Below, in pieces: positions 49,097 through 57,614 of a DNA stretch of 64,000 bases (its first letter is position 1; each line of letters starts with the position of its first letter). The notes beneath the pieces are model-generated. The model was not told the DNA's origin. It was given only the letters and a program-made list of their open reading frames with translations, and ran no database searches. Where the stretch lies: positions 1,729,480 through 1,793,479 of the forward strand of contig NZ_LMCU01000001.1 in NCBI RefSeq assembly GCF_001424905.1, read 5' to 3'. A program made the translations under genes and the position numbers. The DNA is from Leifsonia sp. Root112D2 (GTDB lineage: Bacteria > Actinomycetota > Actinomycetes > Actinomycetales > Microbacteriaceae).

Positions 49097-50499
49097 CTAT
49101 CCAAGACAAGCCGCTGGTGCGACGCGATTTTCTGCGCGGAGCACTCGCCGTAGGAATCATGATTCCACTGGGCGGCGCCCTGGCCTCGTGTGTCGGGGGT
49201 GGCGCCACGACGACGGGGCCGACGGGAAAGGTCACGGCAACCAACCCCTTCGGCATGGTCGACAAGTCGACGGTCGACGCGGTCATCTTCAAGGGCGGTT
49301 ACGGCATCGACTACGCCAACTTCGCCGCCAAGCAGGTCGAAAAGAAGCAGCCGGGCTCCACCGTCAAGGTCACGGCGCAGACGAACATCGCGCAGACCCT
49401 GCAGCCGCGCTTCGTCGGAGGTAACCCGCCGGATGTCATCGACAACAGCGGTGCGGGAATCATCGCCATCAACACCATCCGAGACCAGCTGGCCGATCTC
49501 ACCTCGGTGGTGAATGCGAAGAACTACGAGGGCAAGGTCATCAAGGACACGCTGTACGACGGCGTGATGGCCCCCGGCACCTTCGACGGCAAGTTCGTGC
49601 AGCTGAACTATGTGCTCACGGTCTACGCGATCTGGTACTCGGCGTCACTGTTCGAGGCGAACGGCTGGACCGTGCCCAAGACCTACGACGAGATGCTCGA
49701 CCTGGGAGCGAAGGCGAAGGCCAAGGGCAAGTACCTCTTCGGCTGGGGCAAGGAAGCCGCTACCTATTATCAGACGATGGCTATCGCGTCGGCGATCAAG
49801 GAGGGTGGGGACGAGGTTCGTCTGGCGCTGGAGAACCTCAAACCGAACTGCTGGTCGCTGCCGGCCGTCCAGTCGGTCTTCACCGGCCTGAAGAAGATCA
49901 TCGACGCAGGCTACGTGCAGAAGGGCGGTGCCGGAACCCAGTTCACGGCGGCGCAGGCGCAGTGGAGCAACGATGAGAAGTTCATCCTCTACCCCTCGGG
50001 CGGCTGGATCGAGAACGAGATGAAGACTCAGACCAAGGCCGACTTCAAGATGACGGGAGCCCCTGAGCCGACGGTGACCGCGAGTTCGAAGAAGCCGTGG
50101 GAGGCACTCCACAGCACGGCCGGTGAGGGCTACATCGTGCCGTCGCAGGGTAAGAACGTTGCCGGTGGCAAGGAGTTCCTGCGTGCCATGCTCTCGCACG
50201 ACGCTGCGGTCAACTTCGCCAAGACCACGTTCTCGTCGAGCATTGTCAAGGGCACGGTTCCCGACGACGGCTTCGGCTCGACCGCGCTGGTCTCGCAGGT
50301 CAAGATGCTCGAAGGAGCGGGCAAAGACGTGTTCTCCTGGAACTTCGTCGACCTGTATGGCATGAACACCGACCAGCTCGTGCTGTGGAACACCTTCCTG
50401 CAGGGTGGTTCCGACGTCAAGACGCTCACCGCCGGGCTGCAGGGCATCACCGACAAGATCGCCAACGACTCCTCGGTGAAGAAGGTCACGGTCTCTTGA
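49093..50499 (+). CDS. ngcE: N-acetylglucosamine/diacetylchitobiose-type ABC transporter substrate-binding lipoprotein (NgcE-like)
   Basis: 468-residue extracellular solute-binding protein, family 1. The signal carries a twin-arginine motif (RRDFLRG at 10-16) and a lipobox LASC with lipid Cys33, so it is probably Tat-exported and lipidated. Sequence and gene context (RpiR, SIS, GlcNAc kinase, NagA/B) fit NgcE of Streptomyces, which binds GlcNAc and chitobiose. GGAAGG about 9 nt upstream. Two permeases follow but no ATPase, implying a shared ATPase such as MsiK elsewhere. A different amino-sugar ligand is possible. Confidence 0.82.
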   Translation: MTIQDKPLVRRDFLRGALAVGIMIPLGGALASCVGGGATTTGPTGKVTATNPFGMVDKSTVDAVIFKGGYGIDYANFAAKQVEKKQPGSTVKVTAQTNIAQTLQPRFVGGNPPDVIDNSGAGIIAINTIRDQLADLTSVVNAKNYEGKVIKDTLYDGVMAPGTFDGKFVQLNYVLTVYAIWYSASLFEANGWTVPKTYDEMLDLGAKAKAKGKYLFGWGKEAATYYQTMAIASAIKEGGDEVRLALENLKPNCWSLPAVQSVFTGLKKIIDAGYVQKGGAGTQFTAAQAQWSNDEKFILYPSGGWIENEMKTQTKADFKMTGAPEPTVTASSKKPWEALHSTAGEGYIVPSQGKNVAGGKEFLRAMLSHDAAVNFAKTTFSSSIVKGTVPDDGFGSTALVSQVKMLEGAGKDVFSWNFVDLYGMNTDQLVLWNTFLQGGSDVKTLTAGLQGITDKIANDSSVKKVTVS

Positions 50500-51497
50500 C
50501 CGCGCTCGGCACACCGCTTTCGGCACCGGGCGGCGGTAAGACTACCGCCGCCCGGCGTTGGAGCCGTAAAGACCTCACCTTCGACAAGATCAGCTTCATG
50601 CTGGTCTTTCTGGCGATCCCGGTCATCGTCTACGTCATCTTCGTCGTGTCGCCGTTCGTGCAGGCCGCCTACTACTCGTTGACCGACTGGTCGGGGTTCT
50701 CGACCGGCATGAACTTCATCGGCGTTTCCAACTACGTCAAGCTCTTCCAGGACAGCATCTTCCTGAAGGCCATGGGCAACAGCGTTCTGCTGGCCATCGT
50801 GCTGCCGATAGTGACGCTCGGCGTCGCCCTCGTCTTCGCCACGCTCGTCACCATCGGTGGGCCGAGCAACGGTGCGATCAGGGGGCTGCGCAACTCGAGC
50901 CTGTATCGGGTCATCTCCTTCTTTCCCTACGTGATTCCGGCCATCGTGATTGGACTCATTTGGGCCCAGGTGTACGACCCGCACTCAGGCATCCTCAACG
51001 GCATCCTGACCGGTCTCGGGCTTGGGCAGTTCGACTCGTTCGCCTGGCTGGGGGACGTTCGCACGGCGATGCCCGCCGTGATGTTCGTGATCGTCTGGGG
51101 CCTGATCGGTTTCTACATGGTGTTGTTCATCGCGGCGATCAAAGGCATTCCGGCTGAGATCTACGAGGCGGCACGCATCGACGGCGCGGGGAGATTCCGC
51201 ACGGCTATCACCATCACGATCCCGCTCATTCGGGACAACATCCAGACCGCATACATCTATATGGGCATCCTCGCGCTCGACGCTTTCGTCTACATGGCCG
51301 CCCTGGAATCCGGTGGTGGTCCGAGCAACAGCACCCTGGTGATGTCACAGCGTCTCTTCACTACCGCGTTCACGAAGGGTCAGTTCGGCTACGCCTGTGC
51401 CATGGGTGTTGTGCTTGCCCTCATCACCCTCCTTTTCGCGGCAATCGTCTTTCTGGTGAATCGACTCACCGGCGGAAGTAATGACGTAGCAGAATGA
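50496..51497 (+). CDS. Sugar ABC transporter permease (NgcF-like, MalF type)
   Basis: 333-residue permease, about six spans after a basic cytoplasmic N-terminus. The EAA loop is EIYEAARIDGAGRFRTAITITIPLIRD (residues about 223-249). The best start is TTG at 50496, overlapping the receptor stop as TTGA; no ATG or GTG in frame gives a full first span (next Met is inside it). Stop-start ATGA overlap with the second permease. Confidence 0.87.
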   Translation: MTALGTPLSAPGGGKTTAARRWSRKDLTFDKISFMLVFLAIPVIVYVIFVVSPFVQAAYYSLTDWSGFSTGMNFIGVSNYVKLFQDSIFLKAMGNSVLLAIVLPIVTLGVALVFATLVTIGGPSNGAIRGLRNSSLYRVISFFPYVIPAIVIGLIWAQVYDPHSGILNGILTGLGLGQFDSFAWLGDVRTAMPAVMFVIVWGLIGFYMVLFIAAIKGIPAEIYEAARIDGAGRFRTAITITIPLIRDNIQTAYIYMGILALDAFVYMAALESGGGPSNSTLVMSQRLFTTAFTKGQFGYACAMGVVLALITLLFAAIVFLVNRLTGGSNDVAE

Positions 51498-52399
51498 CAA
51501 CGACACCTCTGGCAACGGATGCCACGGCTCTCACCTCCAAGCCGTTCCTTTCTCGCAAACGCGGCGCGACCACCGGAGACAAGGTGGTCGGTGGCGTCTC
51601 GCACACGGTGCTGACCCTGTGGTCGCTTGTCGTCATCCTCCCCATGCTGTGGGTGGTGCTGTCATCGTTCAAGACCACGACGGAGATCTACGCATCGCCT
51701 TTCTCGCTGCCGAAAGTGTGGAATTTCAACAACTACGTGAACGCGTGGACGACGTCCGGTATCGGAAGCTTCTTTGTGAACACCATCATCGTGGTGTTCG
51801 GCGCGCTGATTCTCACCATGCTGTTCGGGTCGATGTCGGCCTATGTGCTCGCCCGCTTCCAGTTTCCGGGTAGCAGAGTGATCTACTACCTGATGCTCGC
51901 AGGGCTCGCCTTCCCGGTGTTCCTGGCCATAGTGCCGTTGTTCTTCGTCTTGCGCAGCATGGGCCTGTTGAACACGCTCCCGGGCCTGATCATCACCTAC
52001 GCATCCTTCGCTTTCCCGTTCACGGTGTTCTTCCTGTTCTCGTTCTTCAAGTCGCTGTCGACCTCGATCGCCGAGGCCGCCTCGATCGACGGAGCGGGGG
52101 AGTGGCGCACCTTCTTCCAGGTGATGCTGCCCATGGCGCGGCCCGGTCTGGCGACCGTCGCCATCCTCAACTTCGTCGGCCTGTGGAACCAGTTCCTGCT
52201 GCCGATAGCGCTCAATACCGACCCCAGCAAGTACGTGCTGACCCAAGGCATGGCGCAATTCGCCTCGCAGGCGGGCTACTCGGTGGATGCCGGGGCGCTT
52301 TTCGCCGCCGTGGTGATCACCGTCATCCCGGTGCTGATCGTCTACCTCATCTTCCAGCGTCAGCTGCAGGGCTCGGTATCGCAGGGCACCAACAAATAG
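51494..52399 (+). CDS. Sugar ABC transporter permease (NgcG-like, MalG type)
   Basis: 301-residue permease, about six spans, with the EAA loop SIAEAASIDGAGEWRTFFQVMLPMARP (about 192-218). N-terminal Thr/Ala-rich cytoplasmic stretch before the first span at about 40. ATG overlaps the previous stop. The second inverted-repeat element begins 6 nt after the stop and may terminate the operon. Confidence 0.88.
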   Translation: MTTTPLATDATALTSKPFLSRKRGATTGDKVVGGVSHTVLTLWSLVVILPMLWVVLSSFKTTTEIYASPFSLPKVWNFNNYVNAWTTSGIGSFFVNTIIVVFGALILTMLFGSMSAYVLARFQFPGSRVIYYLMLAGLAFPVFLAIVPLFFVLRSMGLLNTLPGLIITYASFAFPFTVFFLFSFFKSLSTSIAEAASIDGAGEWRTFFQVMLPMARPGLATVAILNFVGLWNQFLLPIALNTDPSKYVLTQGMAQFASQAGYSVDAGALFAAVVITVIPVLIVYLIFQRQLQGSVSQGTNK

Positions 52400-52404
52400 C
52401 CCTA

Positions 52405-52492
52405 GTTTCGAGACGCTCCTTCGTCGCTCCTCAACCAGCGATACCTCTGCTGGTTGAGGAGCCGTCGAGGAACGAGGCGGCGTCTCGAAACC
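52405..52492. repeat. Inverted-repeat element, copy 2
   Basis: Arm one begins GTTTCGAGACG and ends CTCAACCAGC (52405-52439). Arm two begins GCTGGTTGAGGAG and ends GTCTCGAAACC (52449-52492). Same two arm sequences as copy 1 at 25591-25679 but in the opposite order, giving a hairpin with an ATACCTCT-type loop. It separates the NgcE-like transporter from the glyA riboswitch. Confidence 0.8.
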
Positions 52493-52512
52493 TGTACGCA
52501 TCCGTTGGTACA

Positions 52513-52630
52513 CTGGGTCTGTCGCAACTGGCGTATGGACGGCCCCTCGGGTGCCGCCCCAGGATGGCTCACCATCAGGGAGTGACAAGCACCTTCGAGA
52601 TGGAGGCGGATTCGGCCGCGCGCCTGGGCT
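52513..52630 (+). ncRNA. ZTP riboswitch (pfl motif) upstream of glyA-folD
   Basis: The leader matches the pfl motif: CGCAACTGGCG (52523-52533), a variable hairpin closed by ATGG/CCAT (52535-52538 with 52572-52575), GGGAGTGAC (52578-52586), a linker, and a 3' domain GGCCGCGCGCCTGGGC (52614-52629). P1 pairs TGTC (52520-52523) with GACA (52584-52587), and AGGCG pairs with CGCCT in the 3' domain. ZTP (ZMP triphosphate) signals 10-formyl-THF shortage; family members switch on folate and purine genes, and glyA-folD are classic targets. Confidence 0.75.
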
Positions 52631-52709
52631 GGAACGGATAGCGTTGAAACGTCGCGCGAGCGGCGCATCGGCGAAACACACCGTATCCCAGTCATAAAAG
52701 GAGCCAGCC

Positions 52710-54002
52710 TTGTCCGACACGTTCAATGCCCCTCTCGCCGAGGTCGACCCGGAGATTGCAGCGGTGCTCGAGCAGGAGCTCGGCCGCCAGCGCGACTATC
52801 TCGAAATGATTGCGAGCGAGAACTTCGTTCCCCGCGCCGTTCTCGAATCGCAGGGCTCCGTGCTCACGAACAAGTACGCGGAGGGTTACCCCGGTCGTCG
52901 TTATTACGGCGGATGCGAGTTCGTCGACATTGCGGAACAACTCGCGATCGACCGCGCCAAGAGCCTGTTCGCCGCCGAATATGCCAACGTGCAGCCACAC
53001 TCCGGTGCCACCGCGAACGCGGCGGTGCTTTCCGCCATCGCGACGCCCGGCGACACCATCCTGGGTCTTGAGTTGGCACACGGCGGCCACCTCACGCACG
53101 GTATGAAGCTCAACTTCTCGGGCAAGCTCTACAACGCCGTCTCGTACGGTGTCGACCCCGAGACCTTCCTCGTCGACATGAACGTGGTGCGCGACAAAGC
53201 ACTCGAGCACCGCCCGCAGGTCATCATCGCCGGCTGGTCGGCGTACCCGCGTCAGCTCGACTTCGCGGCGTTCCGCGCGATTGCCGATGAGGTCGGCGCC
53301 AAGCTCTGGGTCGACATGGCCCACTTCGCCGGTCTGGTCGCGGCCGGGCTGCACCCCAACCCGGTGCCGTTCGCCGACGTCGTCTCCTCGACCGTGCACA
53401 AGACCATTGGCGGCCCGCGTTCGGGTTTCATCGTCTCCCGTGACACGACGCTGGCGAAGAAGCTCAACTCCAACGTCTTCCCCGGCCAGCAGGGTGGCCC
53501 GCTCATGCACGTGATTGCCGCCAAGGCCACCGCGTTCAAGCTCGCCGCCACGGAGGATTTCGCGAACCGTCAGCAGCGCACGCTCAGCGGCGCGCGGATT
53601 CTTGCCGCACGACTCACCGCCGACGACTCCAGGGCGGGCGGACTCGACGTGCTCACCGGCGGCACCGATGTGCACCTCGTGCTTGCCGACCTGCGCAATT
53701 CGCCGATCGACGGCAAGCAGGCAGAGGACGTGCTGCACGAGGTGGGCATCACCGTCAACCGCAACGCCGTTCCGTTCGACCCGCGCCCGCCCATGGTCAC
53801 CTCGGGCCTGCGCATCGGCACGCCTGCGCTGGCCACCCGTGGTTTCGGCGACACCGAGTTCACCGAGGTCGCCGACATCATCGCCCTGGCTCTGATGCCG
53901 GGGGCGGATGTCGCCGGTCTGCGTCAGCGCGTCACCGCACTCACCCAAGCGTTCCCGCTCTACCCCGGTCTGAACCCCTTCGGCCAGCCGATCGGAGCAT
54001 AG
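52710..54002 (+). CDS. glyA: Serine hydroxymethyltransferase
   Basis: 430-residue PLP enzyme interconverting serine and glycine while charging tetrahydrofolate with a one-carbon unit. PLP Lys231 lies in SSTVHKTIGGPRSG; YAEGYPGRRYYGG and NVQPHSGATANAAV are also diagnostic. Start is TTG at 52710, fixed by AAAAGGAG (52696-52703) 6 nt upstream; no nearby ATG/GTG fits. Controlled by the ZTP riboswitch just upstream. folD follows 4 nt later, so both one-carbon genes respond together. Confidence 0.95.
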   Translation: MSDTFNAPLAEVDPEIAAVLEQELGRQRDYLEMIASENFVPRAVLESQGSVLTNKYAEGYPGRRYYGGCEFVDIAEQLAIDRAKSLFAAEYANVQPHSGATANAAVLSAIATPGDTILGLELAHGGHLTHGMKLNFSGKLYNAVSYGVDPETFLVDMNVVRDKALEHRPQVIIAGWSAYPRQLDFAAFRAIADEVGAKLWVDMAHFAGLVAAGLHPNPVPFADVVSSTVHKTIGGPRSGFIVSRDTTLAKKLNSNVFPGQQGGPLMHVIAAKATAFKLAATEDFANRQQRTLSGARILAARLTADDSRAGGLDVLTGGTDVHLVLADLRNSPIDGKQAEDVLHEVGITVNRNAVPFDPRPPMVTSGLRIGTPALATRGFGDTEFTEVADIIALALMPGADVAGLRQRVTALTQAFPLYPGLNPFGQPIGA

Positions 54003-54006
54003 GCTC

Positions 54007-54882
54007 GTGACTGCCATTCGACTCGACGGCGTCGCCACCGCCGCCGTCATGAAGACCGAATTGAAAGCCCGCGTTGACGCGCTGCACGAGCGCGGCATCC
54101 GACCGGGGCTCGGCACCCTGCTCGTGGGAGCCGACGCGGGGTCGCTCTCCTATGTGGGCGGCAAGCACCGCGACTGCGCCGATGTGGGCATCGAGTCGAT
54201 CCGTGTCGATCTGCCGGCCACGGCATCCGCCGACGAGGTGCGCGCCGCGATCGACGAGCTGAACGCGAGCGAGGCCGTCACCGGATTCATCGTGCAGTTG
54301 CCGCTGCCCGACGGTCTCGACGAGAACGAAATGCTCGAGCGCGTCGACCCGGCCAAGGACGCCGACGGGCTGCACCCCACTAACCTGGGCAAGCTCGTGC
54401 TCGGCGTTTCGGGCGAGCTCGACTCGCCGCTGCCCTGCACGCCGGCCGGGGTGATCGAGCTGCTGCGCCGCTACGAGATACCCATCGCCGGCAAGCACGT
54501 TGTCGTCATCGGCCGTGGTATCACGGTGGGGCGCCCGCTCGGCCTGCTGCTCACCCGCAAGGGCGTGGATGCCACGGTGACGCTCACACACTCCCGCACC
54601 GTCGATCTGGCCGCCGAGGTGCGCCGCGCAGACATCGTCGTCGCGGCCGTCGGCCAGCCGCACCTCGTGAAGGCCGACTGGGTAAAGCCGGGCGCGGTCG
54701 TCGTCGACGTGGGTGTGAGCAGAGTCGGAACCAGCGAAAGCGGCAAGGCCAAACTGGCGGGCGATGTCGACCCCGCGGTTGCCGAGGTGGCTTCCTACCT
54801 CTCGCCCGTGCCCGGAGGCGTGGGCCTGCTGACCCGCGCAATGCTGCTCGAGAACGTGGTGACGGCCGCCGAGCGCGTCTGA
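54007..54882 (+). CDS. folD: Bifunctional methylenetetrahydrofolate dehydrogenase/methenyltetrahydrofolate cyclohydrolase
   Basis: 291-residue FolD, producing 10-formyl-THF from methylene-THF with NADP reduction. Catalytic Tyr49 and Lys53 in SYVGGKHRDC, CTPAGVIELL, the NADP site VIGRGITVGRPLG and C-terminal PVPGGVGLLTRAMLLEN. The usual VIGRS (Ser) is GRG here, a small deviation. GTG start 4 nt after glyA. Product feeds PurN and PurH, encoded 30 kb away. Confidence 0.95.
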   Translation: MTAIRLDGVATAAVMKTELKARVDALHERGIRPGLGTLLVGADAGSLSYVGGKHRDCADVGIESIRVDLPATASADEVRAAIDELNASEAVTGFIVQLPLPDGLDENEMLERVDPAKDADGLHPTNLGKLVLGVSGELDSPLPCTPAGVIELLRRYEIPIAGKHVVVIGRGITVGRPLGLLLTRKGVDATVTLTHSRTVDLAAEVRRADIVVAAVGQPHLVKADWVKPGAVVVDVGVSRVGTSESGKAKLAGDVDPAVAEVASYLSPVPGGVGLLTRAMLLENVVTAAERV

Positions 54883-54892
54883 GTCGAGCCGT

Positions 54893-55423
54893 TCAGACGG
54901 AGGCGTGCACGCGGGTGTGCTCGAGGTACACCTCGGCGTTGTGCCGGATGCCGGCGACCTCGTCATCGCTCAGCTCGCGTCGCACCTTGCCCGGCACGCC
55001 CGCCACGAGCGAGCGTGGCGGAATGATCGTGCCCTCCAGAACCACGGTTCCGGCAGCGATGAGCGAGCCGGTGCCCACTATCGCGCCGTTCAGCACCGTG
55101 GCGCCCATGCCCACGAGTACGTCGTCTTCGATGGTGCAGCCGTGCAGCACGGCGCCGTGACCGACCGAGACACCGGTTCCGAGCGTCAGCGGAAAGCCCG
55201 TGTCGACGTGGCAGGAGACGTTGTCCTGCAGATTCGAACCCGAGCCAATCACTATCGGCACGCCCTCGGAACGCAGCACCGAGTTGTACCAGACGCTCGC
55301 CCGCTCGTGCAGCGTCACGTTGCCGACGAGCACCGCACCGGGAGCCACCCAGGCGGATTCGGCGATGCGGGGTTCTCCGTGGGTCGCAAGCGCGATGACG
55401 CGTGCGTCGCTGTGAGTTGTCAT
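54893..55423 (-). CDS. Gamma-carbonic anhydrase family protein (left-handed beta helix)
   Basis: 176-residue hexapeptide-repeat protein. Zinc-ligand His residues lie in DNVSCHVDTG and VGHGAVLHGC, the gamma-CA/YrdA pattern; the coil repeats run from about residue 20 to 140, followed by a C-terminal helix. Trimeric in the family. May be a carbonic anhydrase or an acyltransferase-like relative; activity cannot be told. The ATG at 55423 has TAGGCT 7 nt upstream and no ribosome site. Convergent with folD, 10 nt apart. Confidence 0.86.
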   Translation of the reverse strand: MTTHSDARVIALATHGEPRIAESAWVAPGAVLVGNVTLHERASVWYNSVLRSEGVPIVIGSGSNLQDNVSCHVDTGFPLTLGTGVSVGHGAVLHGCTIEDDVLVGMGATVLNGAIVGTGSLIAAGTVVLEGTIIPPRSLVAGVPGKVRRELSDDEVAGIRHNAEVYLEHTRVHASV

Positions 55424-55430
55424 ACTCGAC

Positions 55431-55436
55431 AGCCTA
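55431..55436 (-). promoter_or_regulatory. -10 hexamer TAGGCT, leaderless promoter
   Basis: TAGGCT on the minus strand, 7 nt before the gamma-carbonic anhydrase ATG; same hexamer as at purN and the PerM-like gene. Confidence 0.45.
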
Positions 55437-55524
55437 TCCGCGGCGATCTTGACGCCGGGTGCGCCGCCCGATACTTTTCGAACAGGCCTACAGTGCGCAC
55501 TCCGCGCGGAATGAGGGATCGAAC

Positions 55525-57057
55525 GTGGCAATCACAGAACCGCCCCCGGCACGCACATCCTCGTCTCTTGGCGTCGAGACCAACGGACTCAACCCCATAG
55601 ACGAGAGCGAACGCAAGGGGCGCCCGAGCAGTCTGTTCTGGCCGTGGTTTGCGGCCAACATCTCGGTGCTCGGCGTCAGCTACGGATCGTTCCTGCTCGG
55701 ATTCGGCATCTCGTTCGTGCAGGCGACCATCGTCGCGGTCGTCGGCATCGTCATCTCGTTCCTGTTCTGCGGATTCATCTCCCTGGCAGGCAAGCGCGGC
55801 TCGGCACCGACACTCACCCTCAGCCGGGCGGCGTTCGGGGTGTACGGAAACAGGCTTCCGTCGATCATCTCCTGGCTGCTCACGGTCGGCTGGGAGACGG
55901 TGCTCGCCTCACTCGCCGTGCTCGCGACCTCGACCGTGTTCACCGAGCTGGGTCTTGACGGCGGCGCCGCCACCAAGATCATCGCTCTTGTCGTGGTAGT
56001 GCTGCTCGTGGTCGGTGGCGGAGTCTTCGGGTTCACTGTCATCATGCGCATGCAGGTGGTCATCACCATCGTCACCGGCCTCCTGACGATCGTCTACATC
56101 GTTCTGGTCTGGGGCCAGATTGACTTCGCCAAGGTCGGAGCGGTGCCGAGCGGCAATGTGCAGCACCTGATCGGCGGCTTCGTGTTCATGATGACCGGAT
56201 TCGGGCTCGGCTGGGTGCAGGCATCCGCGGATTACTCCCGCTATCTACCGCGCACCTCCTCCAGTCGCGGCGTCGTCGGCTGGACGACCTTCGGCTCCTC
56301 CCTCGCGCCGGTCATCCTGGTCGTCTTCGGTCTGCTGCTGGCCGCGTCGTCGGCGAAGCTGAGCGACGCGATAGGAGGGGACCCGATCGGGGCGCTCACG
56401 AGCATCCTGCCGGTGTGGTTCCTCATTCCGTTCGCGATAGTCGCCGTGCTCGGTCTGATCGGCGGTGCCGTGCTCGACATCTACTCCTCGGGAATCGCCC
56501 TGCTCAGCTCGGGCGTGAAGATTCCGCGGCCGGTCGCCGCGGCCATCGACGGCGTCATCATGATTCTTGGCACGGTCTACATCGTGTTCTTCGCCACCGA
56601 CTTCATCGGGCCGTTCCAGGGCTTTCTCATCACGCTCGGCACGCCTATCGCCGCCTGGTGCGGCATCTTTCTGGCCGACCTGACGCTGCGTCGCCGGGAC
56701 TATTCGGATGCCGATCTGTTCAACTCGCGTGGGCGCTACGGTCGGGCCAACTGGCTCGCGATAGGCGCGCTCGTCGTGGGCACGGCGCTCGGCTGGGGGC
56801 TCATCACCAACCCGATCTCCGACGCGCACTGGCTCGACTGGCTGGGGTACCTGCTCGAGCCGTTCGGTCTCGGCGGCCGCGGGGGCGAGTGGGCCTATGC
56901 CAACCTCGGCGTGCTCGTCGCGCTCGTGGTCGGCTACCTTGCCGTGATCCTGTTCGGCCGCTCGGGCATCCGCAGGCAGGAGAATGCACCGGATGCACTG
57001 CCCACTGCCCACGTGGCGGTCGCAGACACTCGGCCGAGCGGGTCCGTGGCGCCATGA
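55525..57057 (+). CDS. NCS1 family purine/cytosine permease
   Basis: 510-residue permease with about twelve spans. The N-terminal NPIDESERKGRPSSLFWPWFAANISVLGVSYG block and LSRAAFGVYGNRLPS are typical of NCS1 nucleobase-cation symporters of the CodB/PucI kind; FGLGWVQASADYSRYLP matches the substrate-site region. GTG at 55525 preceded by GAGGGA. ATGA overlap with a cysteine hydrolase, so the imported compound is probably hydrolysed by it. Confidence 0.88.
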   Translation: MAITEPPPARTSSSLGVETNGLNPIDESERKGRPSSLFWPWFAANISVLGVSYGSFLLGFGISFVQATIVAVVGIVISFLFCGFISLAGKRGSAPTLTLSRAAFGVYGNRLPSIISWLLTVGWETVLASLAVLATSTVFTELGLDGGAATKIIALVVVVLLVVGGGVFGFTVIMRMQVVITIVTGLLTIVYIVLVWGQIDFAKVGAVPSGNVQHLIGGFVFMMTGFGLGWVQASADYSRYLPRTSSSRGVVGWTTFGSSLAPVILVVFGLLLAASSAKLSDAIGGDPIGALTSILPVWFLIPFAIVAVLGLIGGAVLDIYSSGIALLSSGVKIPRPVAAAIDGVIMILGTVYIVFFATDFIGPFQGFLITLGTPIAAWCGIFLADLTLRRRDYSDADLFNSRGRYGRANWLAIGALVVGTALGWGLITNPISDAHWLDWLGYLLEPFGLGGRGGEWAYANLGVLVALVVGYLAVILFGRSGIRRQENAPDALPTAHVAVADTRPSGSVAP

Positions 57058-57602
57058 CGTCTGTCGTGCCGAAACTCGTCCTCATCGACATGCAAAACGT
57101 GTTCGCCGCGTCGACGAGCCCGTGGGCGACGCCCGGTTATGCGCGGGCTTCGGCGGGCATCCGTCGACTGCTGCCGGCTTTCGCGGGCAACACGATCTTC
57201 ACGCGCTTCGTCGCACCGCAGCATCCGGTGGGTGCGTGGCAGGCGTACTACCGTGACTGGCCGTTCGCGCTTGTGCCTGCCGATGACCCGCTCTACGAGA
57301 TCACCGACGAGTTTGACACCGCGGGCGAGGTCATTCTCACTCGCCCGACATTCGGCAAATGGGGCGACGAACTTGCCGAGGCCATGGGCGGCAGCACCGA
57401 GCTCGTTCTGGCGGGCGTCTCCACCGACTGCTGCGTGCTGTCAACGGCGCTGCCTGCAGCGGATGCCGGCATGCACGTTCGCGTCGTCGCCGACGCCTGC
57501 GCGGGGCTGAGCGACGCCGATCATCGCCGCGCTCTGGACGCGATGGCGCTATACGGACCGCTGATCGAGATCGTGAGCGTTGACGAGGTGCTCGGGCAAT
57601 AG
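57054..57602 (+). CDS. Isochorismatase-family cysteine hydrolase
   Basis: 182-residue amidase-like hydrolase. Catalytic triad Asp12 (LIDMQN), Lys102 (TFGKWG) and Cys127 (GVSTDCCVLS). The family includes nicotinamidase, N-carbamoylsarcosine amidase, ureidoacrylate and biuret amidohydrolases. Translational coupling to an NCS1 nucleobase-type permease suggests a pyrimidine, purine-derived or nicotinamide-like amide; not resolvable from sequence. Convergent with galK, 12 nt apart. Confidence 0.87.
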   Translation: MTSVVPKLVLIDMQNVFAASTSPWATPGYARASAGIRRLLPAFAGNTIFTRFVAPQHPVGAWQAYYRDWPFALVPADDPLYEITDEFDTAGEVILTRPTFGKWGDELAEAMGGSTELVLAGVSTDCCVLSTALPAADAGMHVRVVADACAGLSDADHRRALDAMALYGPLIEIVSVDEVLGQ

Positions 57603-57614
57603 GCCGGGGTAGCG

